From CALAED01 sp937891035 (lineage in GTDB: Bacteria > Actinomycetota > Actinomycetes > Streptosporangiales > Streptosporangiaceae), in assembly GCA_035642125.1 (NCBI GenBank), contig DASQSZ010000145.1:1-31704 (forward strand): a DNA stretch of 31,704 nucleotides, written 5' to 3'. A program made the translations under genes and the position numbers. Under the pieces are notes generated by a model. The model was given only the letters and a program-made list of their open reading frames with translations, did not search any database and was not told the DNA's origin. This document shows positions 1 to 8,007 of this stretch, piece after piece. Position 1 is the stretch's first letter; each line of letters begins with the position of its first letter.

Positions 1-1428
1 CAGCACGAGCGCCCACTCGGCGGCGGTGGCCTGCACCACGAAGTTGCGGGTGAACCGGCCCCGGTCACGCGCCGCGCCGCCCCCGGCTGCGCCGGCCGCC
101 CGCTCCCGCCACGCCGCGGACGGCGGCGGGCAGGTGCGGCCGAGCCGGGACCGGACGACATGACCGGCCTCGCCCGCCCGGGCGGCGGCCTCGACGTAGC
201 CGGCCGCGGCCGGAAACCGCCGGCGCAACACCCCGAGCAGGTTGATCGCGTCCCCGGTGCCGCCGCCGTACATCGCGGACAGCAAAGCGATCTTGGCCTT
301 CGCCCGGTCCCCGCCGAAGGCGTCGGCGAGCGCGGTGTATAGATCGCCGTGCGCGGCGGCCGCGGCGAACGCCTCATCGCCGGCCAGCGCGGCCAACACT
401 CGGGGCTCGAGCTGCGCGGCGTCGGCGACGACCAGCAGCCGGCCGGGATCGGCGACCACCGCCCGGCGCAGCACCTTCGGGATCTGCAGCGCGCCGCCGC
501 CCCGGGTCGCCCAGCGGCCCGAGACCACGCCGCCGACGATGTACTCCGGCCGAAACCGCCCGTCGCGCACCCAAGTGTCAAGCCAGGCCCAGCCATGCGC
601 GGCGTGCAGCCGCGCCAGCTCTTTGTATTCCAGCAACGGAGCGACGGCGGGATGGTCGATGCCGCGCAGCACCGAGGAACGGGCCGAGCGCACCGAGATG
701 CCGGCCGCGCCGAATGCCCGCACGATCTGGGCCGGCGAGTCGGGGTTGACCGGACGCCCGCCAAAGGCGGCCGCGACCTCATCGGCCAGCGCCTGCAACC
801 GCCGTGGCCGCTGAGCCGGCCCATGCCGCCCGGCGCCGGCCGGCCGCGGCCCAAGCAGCTCGGTGAGCAGCCGATCGTGCACCTCGGCCCGCCACGGCAG
901 CCCGTGGTGGCTCAGCTCGGCCGCGATGAGCCCGCCCGCCGACTCGGCGGCGCCCAGCAGCTCCATCCGCTCGGCGTGTTCGAGCGCCGCGATGCGGTGG
1001 CGTTGGTCGCGGTGGACGGCGACGATCGCGTCGATGTCCTCGGCCGCCGCGGCGTCCTCGAACAACGATGGCTGACCGCCCGACTCGCCGGGCTCCGGCC
1101 CGTCGTCCGGCACCTGCGCGCCGCGCAGCCGGGCGGACGCGGCCGGCACGGAACGCGGCTCGCCATGCCGGGCCGCGTGGCCGAGCAGCAGCGCCTCCAC
1201 CAGCTCAAGGTCATGGCACCGCGCCACCCGCACCTCGGCGCGCAGCAGCCGCGGGTAGTGCCGGTGGGCGGCCGACCACACCCACCGCGGCCGGTGGACG
1301 CGCTCGCGCGCCGCGATCGCATCGACGAGATCGGCGGCCTGCTCGGGCGGGCCCGCCGGCGCGCCGTCGGCGGCGAGCGGCTGAAGGACGCCGCCGCCGG
1401 AAGGGGCCACCGCCACCGCGATCCGCAC
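1..1428 (-). CDS. Bifunctional 3'-5' exonuclease/DNA polymerase (PolA-like), C-terminus outside window
   Basis: An actinobacterial family A DNA polymerase relative of the short bifunctional exonuclease/polymerase type. The visible 476 codons run off the left edge without a stop. Motif A reads DAAQLEPR with the metal-binding Asp at residue 336 and Glu at 341. Motif B has Arg375, Lys379 and Tyr387, the same 4- and 12-residue spacing as the O-helix of E. coli Pol I. A later NFVVQATAAEWA stretch matches the conserved Q-x-x-A-A region. Motif C lies outside the window. I chose the GTG at 1428 because it directly precedes VRIAVAVAP, a typical N-terminus, and an in-frame TTA-ACT runs upstream. It starts 8 bases after the phosphoesterase stop, so the two are probably co-transcribed. 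No strong ribosome site is visible. Exonuclease activity is assumed from the family; I did not identify its catalytic acids. Confidence 0.88.
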   Translation of the reverse strand, partial: MRIAVAVAPSGGGVLQPLAADGAPAGPPEQAADLVDAIAARERVHRPRWVWSAAHRHYPRLLRAEVRVARCHDLELVEALLLGHAARHGEPRSVPAASARLRGAQVPDDGPEPGESGGQPSLFEDAAAAEDIDAIVAVHRDQRHRIAALEHAERMELLGAAESAGGLIAAELSHHGLPWRAEVHDRLLTELLGPRPAGAGRHGPAQRPRRLQALADEVAAAFGGRPVNPDSPAQIVRAFGAAGISVRSARSSVLRGIDHPAVAPLLEYKELARLHAAHGWAWLDTWVRDGRFRPEYIVGGVVSGRWATRGGGALQIPKVLRRAVVADPGRLLVVADAAQLEPRVLAALAGDEAFAAAAAHGDLYTALADAFGGDRAKAKIALLSAMYGGGTGDAINLLGVLRRRFPAAAGYVEAAARAGEAGHVVRSRLGRTCPPPSAAWRERAAGAAGGGAARDRGRFTRNFVVQATAAEWALVL

Positions 1429-1436
1429 GCGGCCAG

Positions 1437-2948
1437 TTAAGCACCGGAGTCCGACAGCTCCCCATCCCTGCTGCCGAGCGGGATCGTCACCTCGTCCTCG
1501 ACCGGCGGCCGCCGCTCGTGCTCCATCCATCCGGTCGCCGCGAAGCAGCGGATCCGCAGCGCCTCGTCCTCGATGTCGATCCGCAGGAAGCTCTTGAAGA
1601 ACGGCGGGCGGTCGGAGTCCGATGAACTGGAGAACAGCCGGTGATATGCCCTGCGCACCGGCAGCCGGAACCAGCGGGTGGCCCGGCCTCCCCGCCCGGG
1701 CACGCCGAGCAGCGCGGCCACCAGTTTGGCGCGCGCCGACGGGCGTACCCCATGCGCCTCCCGGCGCGTGGGGGTGAGGCCGAGCCGGTGCGCGATGGCG
1801 GCCGCCGCCTGCTCGTAGGTGAGCTCGAAGAACCAGCGCATGTGCAACCGTCGGCCGTACAACCTGCTGTAGAAGGTCAGCGAGTCGCCGCGCAGCGGAT
1901 AGCAGACGAAGTCGTCCTCGTCGACGACGGTCACCTTGGGGATCACATGGGTGGCGGCCATGAACGCGCCGCCCCCGCCTGAAACGATGTACTGGATCGT
2001 CCGGCCGTCGTCGAGGGTGACCGGGTAGCGCTGGTAGTTGTGGATGTCGCCGCCGATCGCCGCCACGTAGTTGCACGCCGGGTCGGTGACGATGGAGCCG
2101 ACCGTGCGGGGGCGGCGTTGGTTGTCGACGATGAGCGGCTTTCCCGTGATCAGCAACTTGGGTTTGGGGCCGGCTGAGACGCGGCGCAGCCACTCGGCCT
2201 GGTCGCCGTCGATGTCTCCGTTGATGCCGGTGTCGACGCCGACGATGCGCAGTCGCGGGGTGTCGATGGCCCAGTATGGCCCCGGCTGCGTGGCCCGCTG
2301 GCCGGGTGCCGAGCGCAGCGCCAGCCCCGCGGCGAGCGCGGCCTCGTCGGCGACGGCGGGCCGGCGCCACAAGAGCCTGGCCAGCCCGCCGAACCGGCCG
2401 CGCCAGCGCGGCGTCGGCTGTCCGGGGGCGTCGCAGAAGACCCGCATGAACCCGCCGAGCCCGTCGTACCAGTCGTGGTTGCCCGGCACCGCGTAGATCG
2501 GCGCCGGATACCCCTGGTAGGGCCGGAAGAACTTGTCCGGATAGTCGTTCACGCTGCCGACCGGGTAGATCACGTCACTGGCGATGATCATTAATGACGT
2601 GTCGGCGCCCGCCGCGAGCAGCCCGGGCACGACGGCGTACTGCGACCGGTCGCCCTCGCCCGGGTCGCCGAGCACGAGAAACGACTCCAGCGCGGGCAGC
2701 GATACCAAAAAATCCGGGTGGGCGCCGCGCGCCAACTGCTCGGCGACCCAACGCCGCCGCACGTCGTCGGTGGGGTCGCTGAACCGACTGGCGATGAAGT
2801 CGTTGCGCGACCGCCACAGCACGATCGGGTTGAGCCAGGAGAAGCCGCGCATCTTCCTGTCCGGCAGCAGGTTTTCGTACGCGCCGAGCCGATGTGCTTC
2901 GTCCCAGCCTGCGCCGGCGGCGGCTTGGTGGGAGCTGGGGGAGCTCAT
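1437..2948 (-). CDS. Metallophosphoesterase, purple-acid-phosphatase-like motif pattern
   Basis: A 503-residue calcineurin-superfamily phosphoesterase. The metal ligand motifs appear in order: GDPG at 94-97, SDVIY at 124-128, GNHD at 156-159 and GGDIHNY around Asp301/His303. The GDxG and D-x-x-Y forms replace the usual DxH and GD of calcineurin-type enzymes and resemble purple acid phosphatases. The C-terminal 150 residues are rich in Arg and seem to form an extra domain. There is no signal peptide, so the enzyme is probably cytoplasmic. The ATG at 2948 is preceded by GGAGG at good spacing. A perfect 13-bp hairpin lies 26 bases upstream of the start, in the leader or at the end of the preceding gene. 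The polymerase gene follows after 8 bases. The substrate cannot be told from sequence. Confidence 0.85.
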   Translation of the reverse strand: MSSPSSHQAAAGAGWDEAHRLGAYENLLPDRKMRGFSWLNPIVLWRSRNDFIASRFSDPTDDVRRRWVAEQLARGAHPDFLVSLPALESFLVLGDPGEGDRSQYAVVPGLLAAGADTSLMIIASDVIYPVGSVNDYPDKFFRPYQGYPAPIYAVPGNHDWYDGLGGFMRVFCDAPGQPTPRWRGRFGGLARLLWRRPAVADEAALAAGLALRSAPGQRATQPGPYWAIDTPRLRIVGVDTGINGDIDGDQAEWLRRVSAGPKPKLLITGKPLIVDNQRRPRTVGSIVTDPACNYVAAIGGDIHNYQRYPVTLDDGRTIQYIVSGGGGAFMAATHVIPKVTVVDEDDFVCYPLRGDSLTFYSRLYGRRLHMRWFFELTYEQAAAAIAHRLGLTPTRREAHGVRPSARAKLVAALLGVPGRGGRATRWFRLPVRRAYHRLFSSSSDSDRPPFFKSFLRIDIEDEALRIRCFAATGWMEHERRPPVEDEVTIPLGSRDGELSDSGA

Positions 2949-2974
2949 GAAGAACCTCCGAGGGGACGGTCGGC

Positions 2975-3008
2975 GTCCCGGGCCGATCTGTGCGAATCGG
3001 CCCGGGAC
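2975..3008 (-). terminator. Perfect 13-bp stem hairpin between binding-protein gene and phosphoesterase gene
   Basis: The arms 2975-2987 and 2996-3008 are exactly complementary, with an 8-base loop. The stem begins 43 bases after the stop of the minus-strand binding-protein gene and ends 26 bases before the phosphoesterase ATG. No U-run follows, which is normal for actinomycete terminators. It may end the ABC locus transcript or act as an attenuator in the phosphoesterase leader. Confidence 0.7.
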
Positions 3009-3050
3009 ACGACCATCACATGGGCCGGCCGGTTGGCACCCGGATGGGGA

Positions 3051-4040
3051 CTATCCGTTGCTGCCGATGAAGGCGTTCACGTCAATCGGACTCTTGAGGT
3101 ACTGGTACTGGATCATAAGGTCGGAGACCCGCTTGAGGTCGGCCGCGTTGACCGTGGTCGGGTAGGTGCCGTACTTCATGGCGGCCGCCGCCGCGGGGGT
3201 GATCTTCGTGTACTTGGGGATGACCGAAGCCGCCAGCGACTTGTCGGTGAGCAGTGCCTGCGCCTTGCTGATGGCGCGGTTGAAGGCCGCGACCGTCCTG
3301 GGGTTCTCCTTGGCGAACTCTTCCGTCGAGACGTACCCGGCGAGGGGGAACTTCGCCGTCGGGCCCGCGCTGAGGTCTACGAGCACCCGGGCGCCGAGGT
3401 TCTCTTGCATCTGGCTGGAGGTGGGCTCCACCGCCTGCACCGCGTCGACGCTCTTGCTCTTCAGCGCGGCCTCCATCTGCGGGAACGGAATCGGCACGAA
3501 GTTCTTCTCATCGTCGAGCTTCACGCCCTTCGGTTGCAATGTCGCCTGGATGAGCAGCGAGCCGAGGTTGCGCTTGACATTGATGCCGATCTTCTTGCCT
3601 TCGAGATCCTTGACCGTCTTGATGGGCGAATCCTTCGGCACCAGGATCGTGTGCGTGCCCGGGCCGGAGTCGAAGGCCGGCGCCACGGCGTGCAGCTTGA
3701 CCACCCCGGACTCCTGGGCCATGAAGAAAGGCACCCAGGCGCCGGCGGAGATGTCGAGGTTCTTGCTCCTCAGCCTGGGCACCGCCTCCGCGCCACCCTG
3801 CAACATCTGCGACTTGACCGTCAGGCCTTCGGCCTTGAAGAAGCCGCGGTCGAGGGCCAGCTGAAACTGGGCCAGATCGCCGACCGGCAGCATGCCCACG
3901 TTCAATGTCGTCTTCTCGGGGCCGGTGCCCGACGCGGCGGGTTCGTCGTCGCCGCCGCCGCAGCCGGCGGCGGTCAGGACAAGAGCAGTGATCGCAGCGG
4001 TGAGCGCCAACGATCCTCGATGCATACGTGGAAATCTCAT
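3051..4040 (-). CDS. ABC transporter substrate-binding lipoprotein (SsuA/TauA/NMT1-like), second copy
   Basis: A 329-residue periplasmic-binding-type protein anchored as a lipoprotein: basic N-terminus, hydrophobic stretch and lipobox TAAGC with the lipidated Cys at 27. The body has the pattern of nitrate/sulfonate/taurine-type receptors (GFFKAEGLTV near the N-terminus, DLEGKKIGINV, repeated GTYPTTVN near the end). It would capture a small solute outside the membrane and pass it to the permeases encoded at 6254-7979. It is clearly paralogous to the protein at 8008-8982, with long identical runs such as GFFKAEGLTVK and LLIQATLQP. The ATG at 4040 is preferred because AAGGAGCG lies just upstream and it gives the same N-terminus as the paralogue; a longer reading from a TTG at 4115 spoils the signal peptide. 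It is separated from the methyltransferase by 232 bases and probably has its own promoter. Substrate unknown. Confidence 0.88.
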   Translation of the reverse strand: MRFPRMHRGSLALTAAITALVLTAAGCGGGDDEPAASGTGPEKTTLNVGMLPVGDLAQFQLALDRGFFKAEGLTVKSQMLQGGAEAVPRLRSKNLDISAGAWVPFFMAQESGVVKLHAVAPAFDSGPGTHTILVPKDSPIKTVKDLEGKKIGINVKRNLGSLLIQATLQPKGVKLDDEKNFVPIPFPQMEAALKSKSVDAVQAVEPTSSQMQENLGARVLVDLSAGPTAKFPLAGYVSTEEFAKENPRTVAAFNRAISKAQALLTDKSLAASVIPKYTKITPAAAAAMKYGTYPTTVNAADLKRVSDLMIQYQYLKSPIDVNAFIGSNG

Positions 4041-4124
4041 GAAACGCTCCTTCGTAACGGACCAGGGGGACCGAAGTGCGTATGGGATGGGCGCGGGGTC
4101 ATTGGGTTGTGTCAATGGAGGGTA
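4041..4124 (-). promoter_or_regulatory. Leader shared with the paralogous binding-protein gene
   Basis: On the plus strand this leader carries ACGCTCCTT at 4044-4052 (the ribosome site), GCGCGGGGTC at 4091-4100 and GGAGGGTA at 4117-4124. The same three blocks occur in the same order, with the last two 15-16 bases apart, before the other binding-protein gene (8985-8993, 9017-9026, 9042-9049). Read on the coding strand, the last block is TACCCTCC, which could contain a TANNNT -10 element; this is a guess. Confidence 0.5.
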
Positions 4125-4128
4125 ACGT

Positions 4129-4148
4129 ACTTCTCACCTTTGAGAAGT
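4129..4148. promoter_or_regulatory. Inverted repeat ACTTCTCA / TGAGAAGT upstream of the binding-protein gene
   Basis: Arms of 8 bp at 4129-4136 and 4141-4148 match perfectly around a 4-base loop, directly upstream of the possible -10 block. Position and arm length suit an operator; a weak terminator for the upstream methyltransferase transcript is the alternative. Further out, GCTAAC occurs twice (4161-4166 and 4183-4188, 22 bases apart). Nothing else is recognised in this 232-base gap. Confidence 0.4.
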
Positions 4149-4272
4149 GGGTGCAAGCACGCTAACAACCGGGCTTCGAAATGCTAACGGCCACTGCATT
4201 CAGGGTTCGGGCGGCGCCATCGCGATGTGCGTTTGGATGGAAGCGGTAAGTGGCGTTCCCTTCTGGCCGCGG

Positions 4273-5319
4273 TCAGCGCCGGCGGCCGATCAGCAAGGTG
4301 ATATCAGACGGTAGCGGCTGCCGGGTCGGCAGAAGATCGAAACCGGCCGTGGCCAGCAGTGATCCGAAATCCTCCCAAGTACGTTCGCGCCCGCCGAACA
4401 GGGCCATCATGTTGATGTCGAGGGCGATAGCCGGCGGTCTGGCGGCCGCGCAGTCCCCTTCCTCACCGGGGATCCCGCCCGGGATCTCGCTCGGGATGAG
4501 GTGTTCCAGGATCAGCAGTGTCGCGCCGGTCTCCATGGCTTCATGACAATTGGTCAGAAGTGTTTGACAGTCGATGTCATCCCAATTGTGCAGCACTCGC
4601 GACAGTACGTACACGTCGCCGCCTGATGGCACTGATTCGAGGAAGTTCCCCCCGGCCAGATCACAGCGGTCGAGCACGCCGCGGTCGCGCAGGCCGTCGC
4701 GCGCGGCCGCGACCACGTGCTCGGCGTCGAACAGGATGCCGCGCGCGGTCGGCGCGGCGGCGAGGATCGCGGCGAGCAGCCCGCCGTTCCCGCCCGCGAC
4801 GTCGACGATCGTCTTCGCGCCGGAAAAGTCGTAGACCTCCGGGACCTTGGCGAAGAACACCTCCGCGCGCTGCATCTGCCGGTCGAACGAACGAGCCTCG
4901 TCCGGGTGCGCCGCCAGGTAGTCGTACGGTGACATGCCGAAGACGTGATCGAAGGCCGGTTCGCCCGTGCGGATGGTGTGCAACAGCCCGCCGAAGGCCC
5001 GATAGTTCCACGTCCCGTAGGTCAGAGCCCGTTCGCGCTCGGAGCCGGCGACGTCAGAACGCAGCAGCCGGCCGACATCGGCGAGCCGGTACCCGGATTC
5101 GTCGTCACCGGTGAGCACGCCGAGTGTCACCAGGTAACGCAGCAGCCGGTGCAGCGAATCGGCGTGCGCCCCGGTCGCCGCGGCCAACTCGCCGCTTGTC
5201 GCGGCGCGATCCGCCAGCTCGTCGGCGATCCCGAGCGCCGCGGCGACGTGCAGCGCCTGCGTGGTCCAGGCGCCTTGCAACAGCCGCAACACGATCGACG
5301 ACGGGCTCTCGTCCGGCAT
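4273..5319 (-). CDS. SAM-dependent O-methyltransferase (plant-type, dimerising)
   Basis: A 348-residue methyltransferase of the family that includes acetylserotonin, carminomycin and other polyketide O-methyltransferases. Residues 1-90 form the winged-helix dimerisation domain (LLQGAWTTQALHVAAALGIADEL). The Rossmann fold follows, with the SAM loop DVAGGNGG, an FDAEHV acidic strand, and LSRVLHNWDD, which holds the catalytic His. It lacks any signal peptide and is cytoplasmic. The ATG at 5319 follows GGGAAG at workable spacing; a TTG at 5346 is possible but has no ribosome site. It lies 111 bases after the ABC ATPase on the same strand and before the second binding-protein gene, so it may modify the imported compound or one made from it. 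No biosynthetic genes are near, which is unusual for this family. Confidence 0.88.
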   Translation of the reverse strand: MPDESPSSIVLRLLQGAWTTQALHVAAALGIADELADRAATSGELAAATGAHADSLHRLLRYLVTLGVLTGDDESGYRLADVGRLLRSDVAGSERERALTYGTWNYRAFGGLLHTIRTGEPAFDHVFGMSPYDYLAAHPDEARSFDRQMQRAEVFFAKVPEVYDFSGAKTIVDVAGGNGGLLAAILAAAPTARGILFDAEHVVAAARDGLRDRGVLDRCDLAGGNFLESVPSGGDVYVLSRVLHNWDDIDCQTLLTNCHEAMETGATLLILEHLIPSEIPGGIPGEEGDCAAARPPAIALDINMMALFGGRERTWEDFGSLLATAGFDLLPTRQPLPSDITLLIGRRR

Positions 5320-5430
5320 GCGGGCTTCCCACCTCTCCCACCACAAAGGGCGAACTTCCCGATCGTACGGTCGCTGAGCACACTCCGGAAAGCGGTTGCC
5401 AATGGGTACGTGTGCGCGGGTCCCTTCGGC

Positions 5431-6228
5431 TCAGCCGGACGGCGACTCGCCCGCGCTCAGCCGGACCCCCCGCCGCGACTGGTCGCCGCGGATCAACCGC
5501 CCCACCTCGGCGCGCAGATGCACGAACGCCGGCAGTTCGCGGGTCGCGACCTGGTCGCGCTCGGCCGGCAAATCCACCGGCAGCTCGGCACAGACATGCC
5601 CGGGCGCCGTGGTCAGCACGATGACCCGGTCGCCCACATAGACGCTTTCGTCGATGTCGTGGGTCACCAGCAGGATCGTCATGCCGTCGTTGCCCCGCAC
5701 GCGCAGGAGGAGATCTTCGAGGTCCTCCCTGGTCTGGGCGTCGACGGAGCCGAACGGCTCGTCCATCAGCAACAGCGACGGCCGGTAGGCGAGTGCGCGG
5801 GCGATCGCGACGCGCTGTTGCATGCCGCCCGACAACTGCCAGGGGTATTTCTGCCCGGCGTCGGCGAGCCCGACCGACTCCAACGCCTCGAGCGCCGCCT
5901 TGCGGCGTTCGTGGCGGTTCTTTCCGTGCCGCCGCAGTGGCAGGCTGACGTTGTCGCGGACCGTCAGCCAGGGGAACAGCGATCTGCTGTAGTCCTGGAA
6001 GACGACCGCGAGGTTGCCGGGCACCCCCTCGAGCCGGGTGTCGTCGAGCGACACCTCGCCGCCCGTCGGCCGCTGCAGTCCGGCGATGCACCGCATCAGC
6101 GTTGACTTGCCGCAGCCGGACGGGCCGACGATGCTGACGAGCTCACCCGCCTTGACGCTCAGGTTGACGTCGTCGAGGGCCTTGTAGCCATCGCCATAGA
6201 CGTGGGTCAGATTCTTGATCTCGAGCAA
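5431..6228 (-). CDS. ABC importer ATPase (SsuB/TauB/NrtD-type)
   Basis: A 265-residue ATPase that drives uptake through the adjacent permeases. Walker A GPSGCGKST is at 35-43, followed by the Q-loop VVFQDYSRSLFPW, signature LSGGMQQRVAIARAL, Walker B LLLMDEPFGSVD and the switch His in LLVTHDIDE. This set is complete, so the subunit should be active. The start is a TTG at 6228 with AAGGAAA eight bases upstream; no ATG gives a full nucleotide-binding fold. It lies 25 bases after the permease at 6254. It is the only ATPase for two permeases, so the working complex probably has two identical ATPases under two different permeases. The last 25 residues are Arg- and Ser-rich and poorly conserved. Confidence 0.93.
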   Translation of the reverse strand: MLEIKNLTHVYGDGYKALDDVNLSVKAGELVSIVGPSGCGKSTLMRCIAGLQRPTGGEVSLDDTRLEGVPGNLAVVFQDYSRSLFPWLTVRDNVSLPLRRHGKNRHERRKAALEALESVGLADAGQKYPWQLSGGMQQRVAIARALAYRPSLLLMDEPFGSVDAQTREDLEDLLLRVRGNDGMTILLVTHDIDESVYVGDRVIVLTTAPGHVCAELPVDLPAERDQVATRELPAFVHLRAEVGRLIRGDQSRRGVRLSAGESPSG

Positions 6229-6253
6229 GGGAACCGTTTCCTTAACGAGCCGG

Positions 6254-7135
6254 TCAGCCTTCGTTCCTGAGCGCGCCTCGATGCCAGGCGAGCACGCGCC
6301 GTTCTACCAGCACGAAGATTCCGTTGAACAGTAGGCCGAGGATGCCGAGCAGCACGATGCCGGCCCACATTTCCGGGATCTGGAAGGCGCGCTGCGCGTT
6401 GACGAGGTGGTCTCCGATGCCGGCCGTGGCGCCGACAAGCTCGGAGATGACCATGAGGATGAGTGCCAGCGACAGGCTCACCCGCAGCCCGGCGAAGATC
6501 TTGGGAGCGGCGGCGGGCAGGATCACCCGCCAAAGGCGCGACCAGCCGGAGACGCCGAAGACCCTGGCCGTGTCGAGCTGCAGCGCGTCGACCGTGCGCG
6601 CGCCGTCGATGGTGTTGAGCAGGACCGGCCAGATGACCCCGAACGTGATCACGGCGATGTACATCGAGTCGGCGATGTGGAACACGATGATGAAAAACGG
6701 GATCAGCGTGGGCGGCGGGATGGCACGGCCGAACTGAAGCAGCGGATCGAGAAAGTCCGTGGCGGTCCGGGAGCGGCCGAGCGCCACGCCCAGCACGATG
6801 CCGGCGAACGACGCGGCGAACCAGCCGGCGAGGATGTGCGCCAGGCTCGGCCTGAAGTCGTCGATCGCCTTCTCCGTCAAGAACAGATCACTGGCCGGTC
6901 CGGAAAACCACAGGTCCCGCACGATCGGAAAGATCTCCGACGGCGGCGGGAAGTAGGGGTTGTCGGACGCACGCGCCAAGAGCTGCCAGGCCATGCCGAG
7001 GCCAATGATCAACCAGATGCGGCTCAGCGCCCATGCGCCGAACCGCCGCGTCCGGCTCGACGGCCTGCCGGGCCGCCGGCCGGCGCCGGCCGGCCCGGCG
7101 ACCACCTGGTCCGCCGACGGCGTACGGATGGTCAT
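6254..7135 (-). CDS. ABC importer permease 1 (SsuC/TauC-type)
   Basis: A 293-residue integral membrane subunit with about six predicted helices. The ATPase-contacting EAA loop is visible as the VFGVSGWSRLWRVILPAAAPKIFAGLR region. The first 30 residues are a Pro/Arg-rich cytoplasmic tail, followed by a first helix near WLIIGLGMAWQLL. It starts at the ATG at 7135, which overlaps the TGA of a 23-codon frame at 7132-7203, and the only ribosome-binding signal nearby is a GGG-rich stretch. The ATPase gene follows after 25 bases. The sequence is clearly related to the permease at 7200-7979 but much less than the two binding proteins are to each other, so the two permeases probably form a heterodimer. 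Transported compound unknown. Confidence 0.9.
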   Translation of the reverse strand: MTIRTPSADQVVAGPAGAGRRPGRPSSRTRRFGAWALSRIWLIIGLGMAWQLLARASDNPYFPPPSEIFPIVRDLWFSGPASDLFLTEKAIDDFRPSLAHILAGWFAASFAGIVLGVALGRSRTATDFLDPLLQFGRAIPPPTLIPFFIIVFHIADSMYIAVITFGVIWPVLLNTIDGARTVDALQLDTARVFGVSGWSRLWRVILPAAAPKIFAGLRVSLSLALILMVISELVGATAGIGDHLVNAQRAFQIPEMWAGIVLLGILGLLFNGIFVLVERRVLAWHRGALRNEG

Positions 7136-7203
7136 GGCCCACCCACCCTTCTCGCTCGCTCGGCGCTCATCGCTCGCTCACCCTTCTCGCTCACCGGCCT
7201 CAT
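7132..7203 (-). other. 23-codon frame linking the two permease genes through ATGA overlaps
   Basis: The frame begins with an ATG whose last bases overlap the TGA stop of permease 2 (ATGA at 7203-7200) and ends with a TGA overlapping the ATG of permease 1 (ATGA at 7135-7132). It encodes MRPVSEKGERAMSAERARRV plus three residues. The DNA contains a 14-base direct repeat, CACCCTTCTCGCTC on the plus strand, at 7144-7157 and 7179-7192. A bridge for translational coupling is more likely than a functional peptide, and chance cannot be excluded. Confidence 0.35.
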
Positions 7204-7979
7204 GTGCCGGCCGCCGTGCGCTCGGCATGCCAGCGGAACGCCTTGCGCTCCGCCCAGACCAGCGCGGTGTTCACGAGCAGGCCGATCAGCCCGGCCCACA
7301 GCGCGCCGGCCAGCAACAGGTCGGTGCGGCCGCCGCCGCTTTGCGTCTCGGACAGGTACGTGCCGAGCCCGCCGCCGCCCGCGAACAGCTCCGCGCTGAT
7401 CACCACGACGAGACCGATGGAGGCCGAGATGCGGATGCCGGTGGTGACGAACGGCGCGGCGCTGGGCAGCGTCACCCGCCACAGCACCGATATACGGCCG
7501 AAACCGAAGCTGCGCAGCGTGTCCTTGGCGAGCGGATCCACGTCGCGCAGTGCGTACAACGTATTGATGAGGATCGGCCAGGTCGCCGCGTAGACGACCA
7601 GGGAGATCTTCACGTTCGTCGTCGAGGCGAAGACCACGATCGCGAGCGGGATCAGCGCGACCGAGGGAATGGGCCGCAAGAACTCCACCACCACCCGGCT
7701 CGCGGTGCCGAGCCAACGGATGGAGCCGAGGGCGAGCCCCACGGGGACCGCGATCACGATGGCGAGTAGCAGCCCGCCGGCCCACGCCTGGAGCGTGGAC
7801 CCGACGCTCTTGAGGAACACGGCATCGCGTTCATTGAGCTGGCCTACCGCCCGATCCAACACAGTGGACGCGGGCGGTAGCGCGGTCTCGTCGATGAGCC
7901 CGGCTCGGGACACCAGCTCGATGATCGCGAGGGCCCCGGCGACGCCGATCACGCCGCGAAGGGCACGGGCCTGTGTCAT
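7200..7979 (-). CDS. ABC importer permease 2 (SsuC/TauC-type)
   Basis: A 259-residue membrane subunit of the same family as permease 1. It starts with a first helix at VIGVAGALAIIELV, has a periplasmic segment, then five further helices. The EAA loop is SFGFGRISVLWRVTLPSAAPFVTTGIRI. The ATG at 7979 is used; the ribosome site is weak (GTGAG), which fits translation coupled to the binding-protein gene 28 bases upstream. Having two non-identical permeases with a single ATPase and two binding proteins is uncommon in this family, where one permease normally forms a homodimer. Confidence 0.9.
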   Translation of the reverse strand: MTQARALRGVIGVAGALAIIELVSRAGLIDETALPPASTVLDRAVGQLNERDAVFLKSVGSTLQAWAGGLLLAIVIAVPVGLALGSIRWLGTASRVVVEFLRPIPSVALIPLAIVVFASTTNVKISLVVYAATWPILINTLYALRDVDPLAKDTLRSFGFGRISVLWRVTLPSAAPFVTTGIRISASIGLVVVISAELFAGGGGLGTYLSETQSGGGRTDLLLAGALWAGLIGLLVNTALVWAERKAFRWHAERTAAGT

Positions 7980-8007
7980 ACGGGACTCACGAATCTCTTA
8001 GGGGGAT

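Noticed and set aside
349..1440. Plus-strand frame over the polymerase gene
   Set aside because: The minus strand encodes polymerase motifs A and B in correct spacing; the plus frame is a shadow.
4091..4148. Riboswitch in the binding-protein leader
   Set aside because: The shared blocks do not match a riboswitch class I know, and the only clear hairpin (4129-4148) has no counterpart in the other leader.
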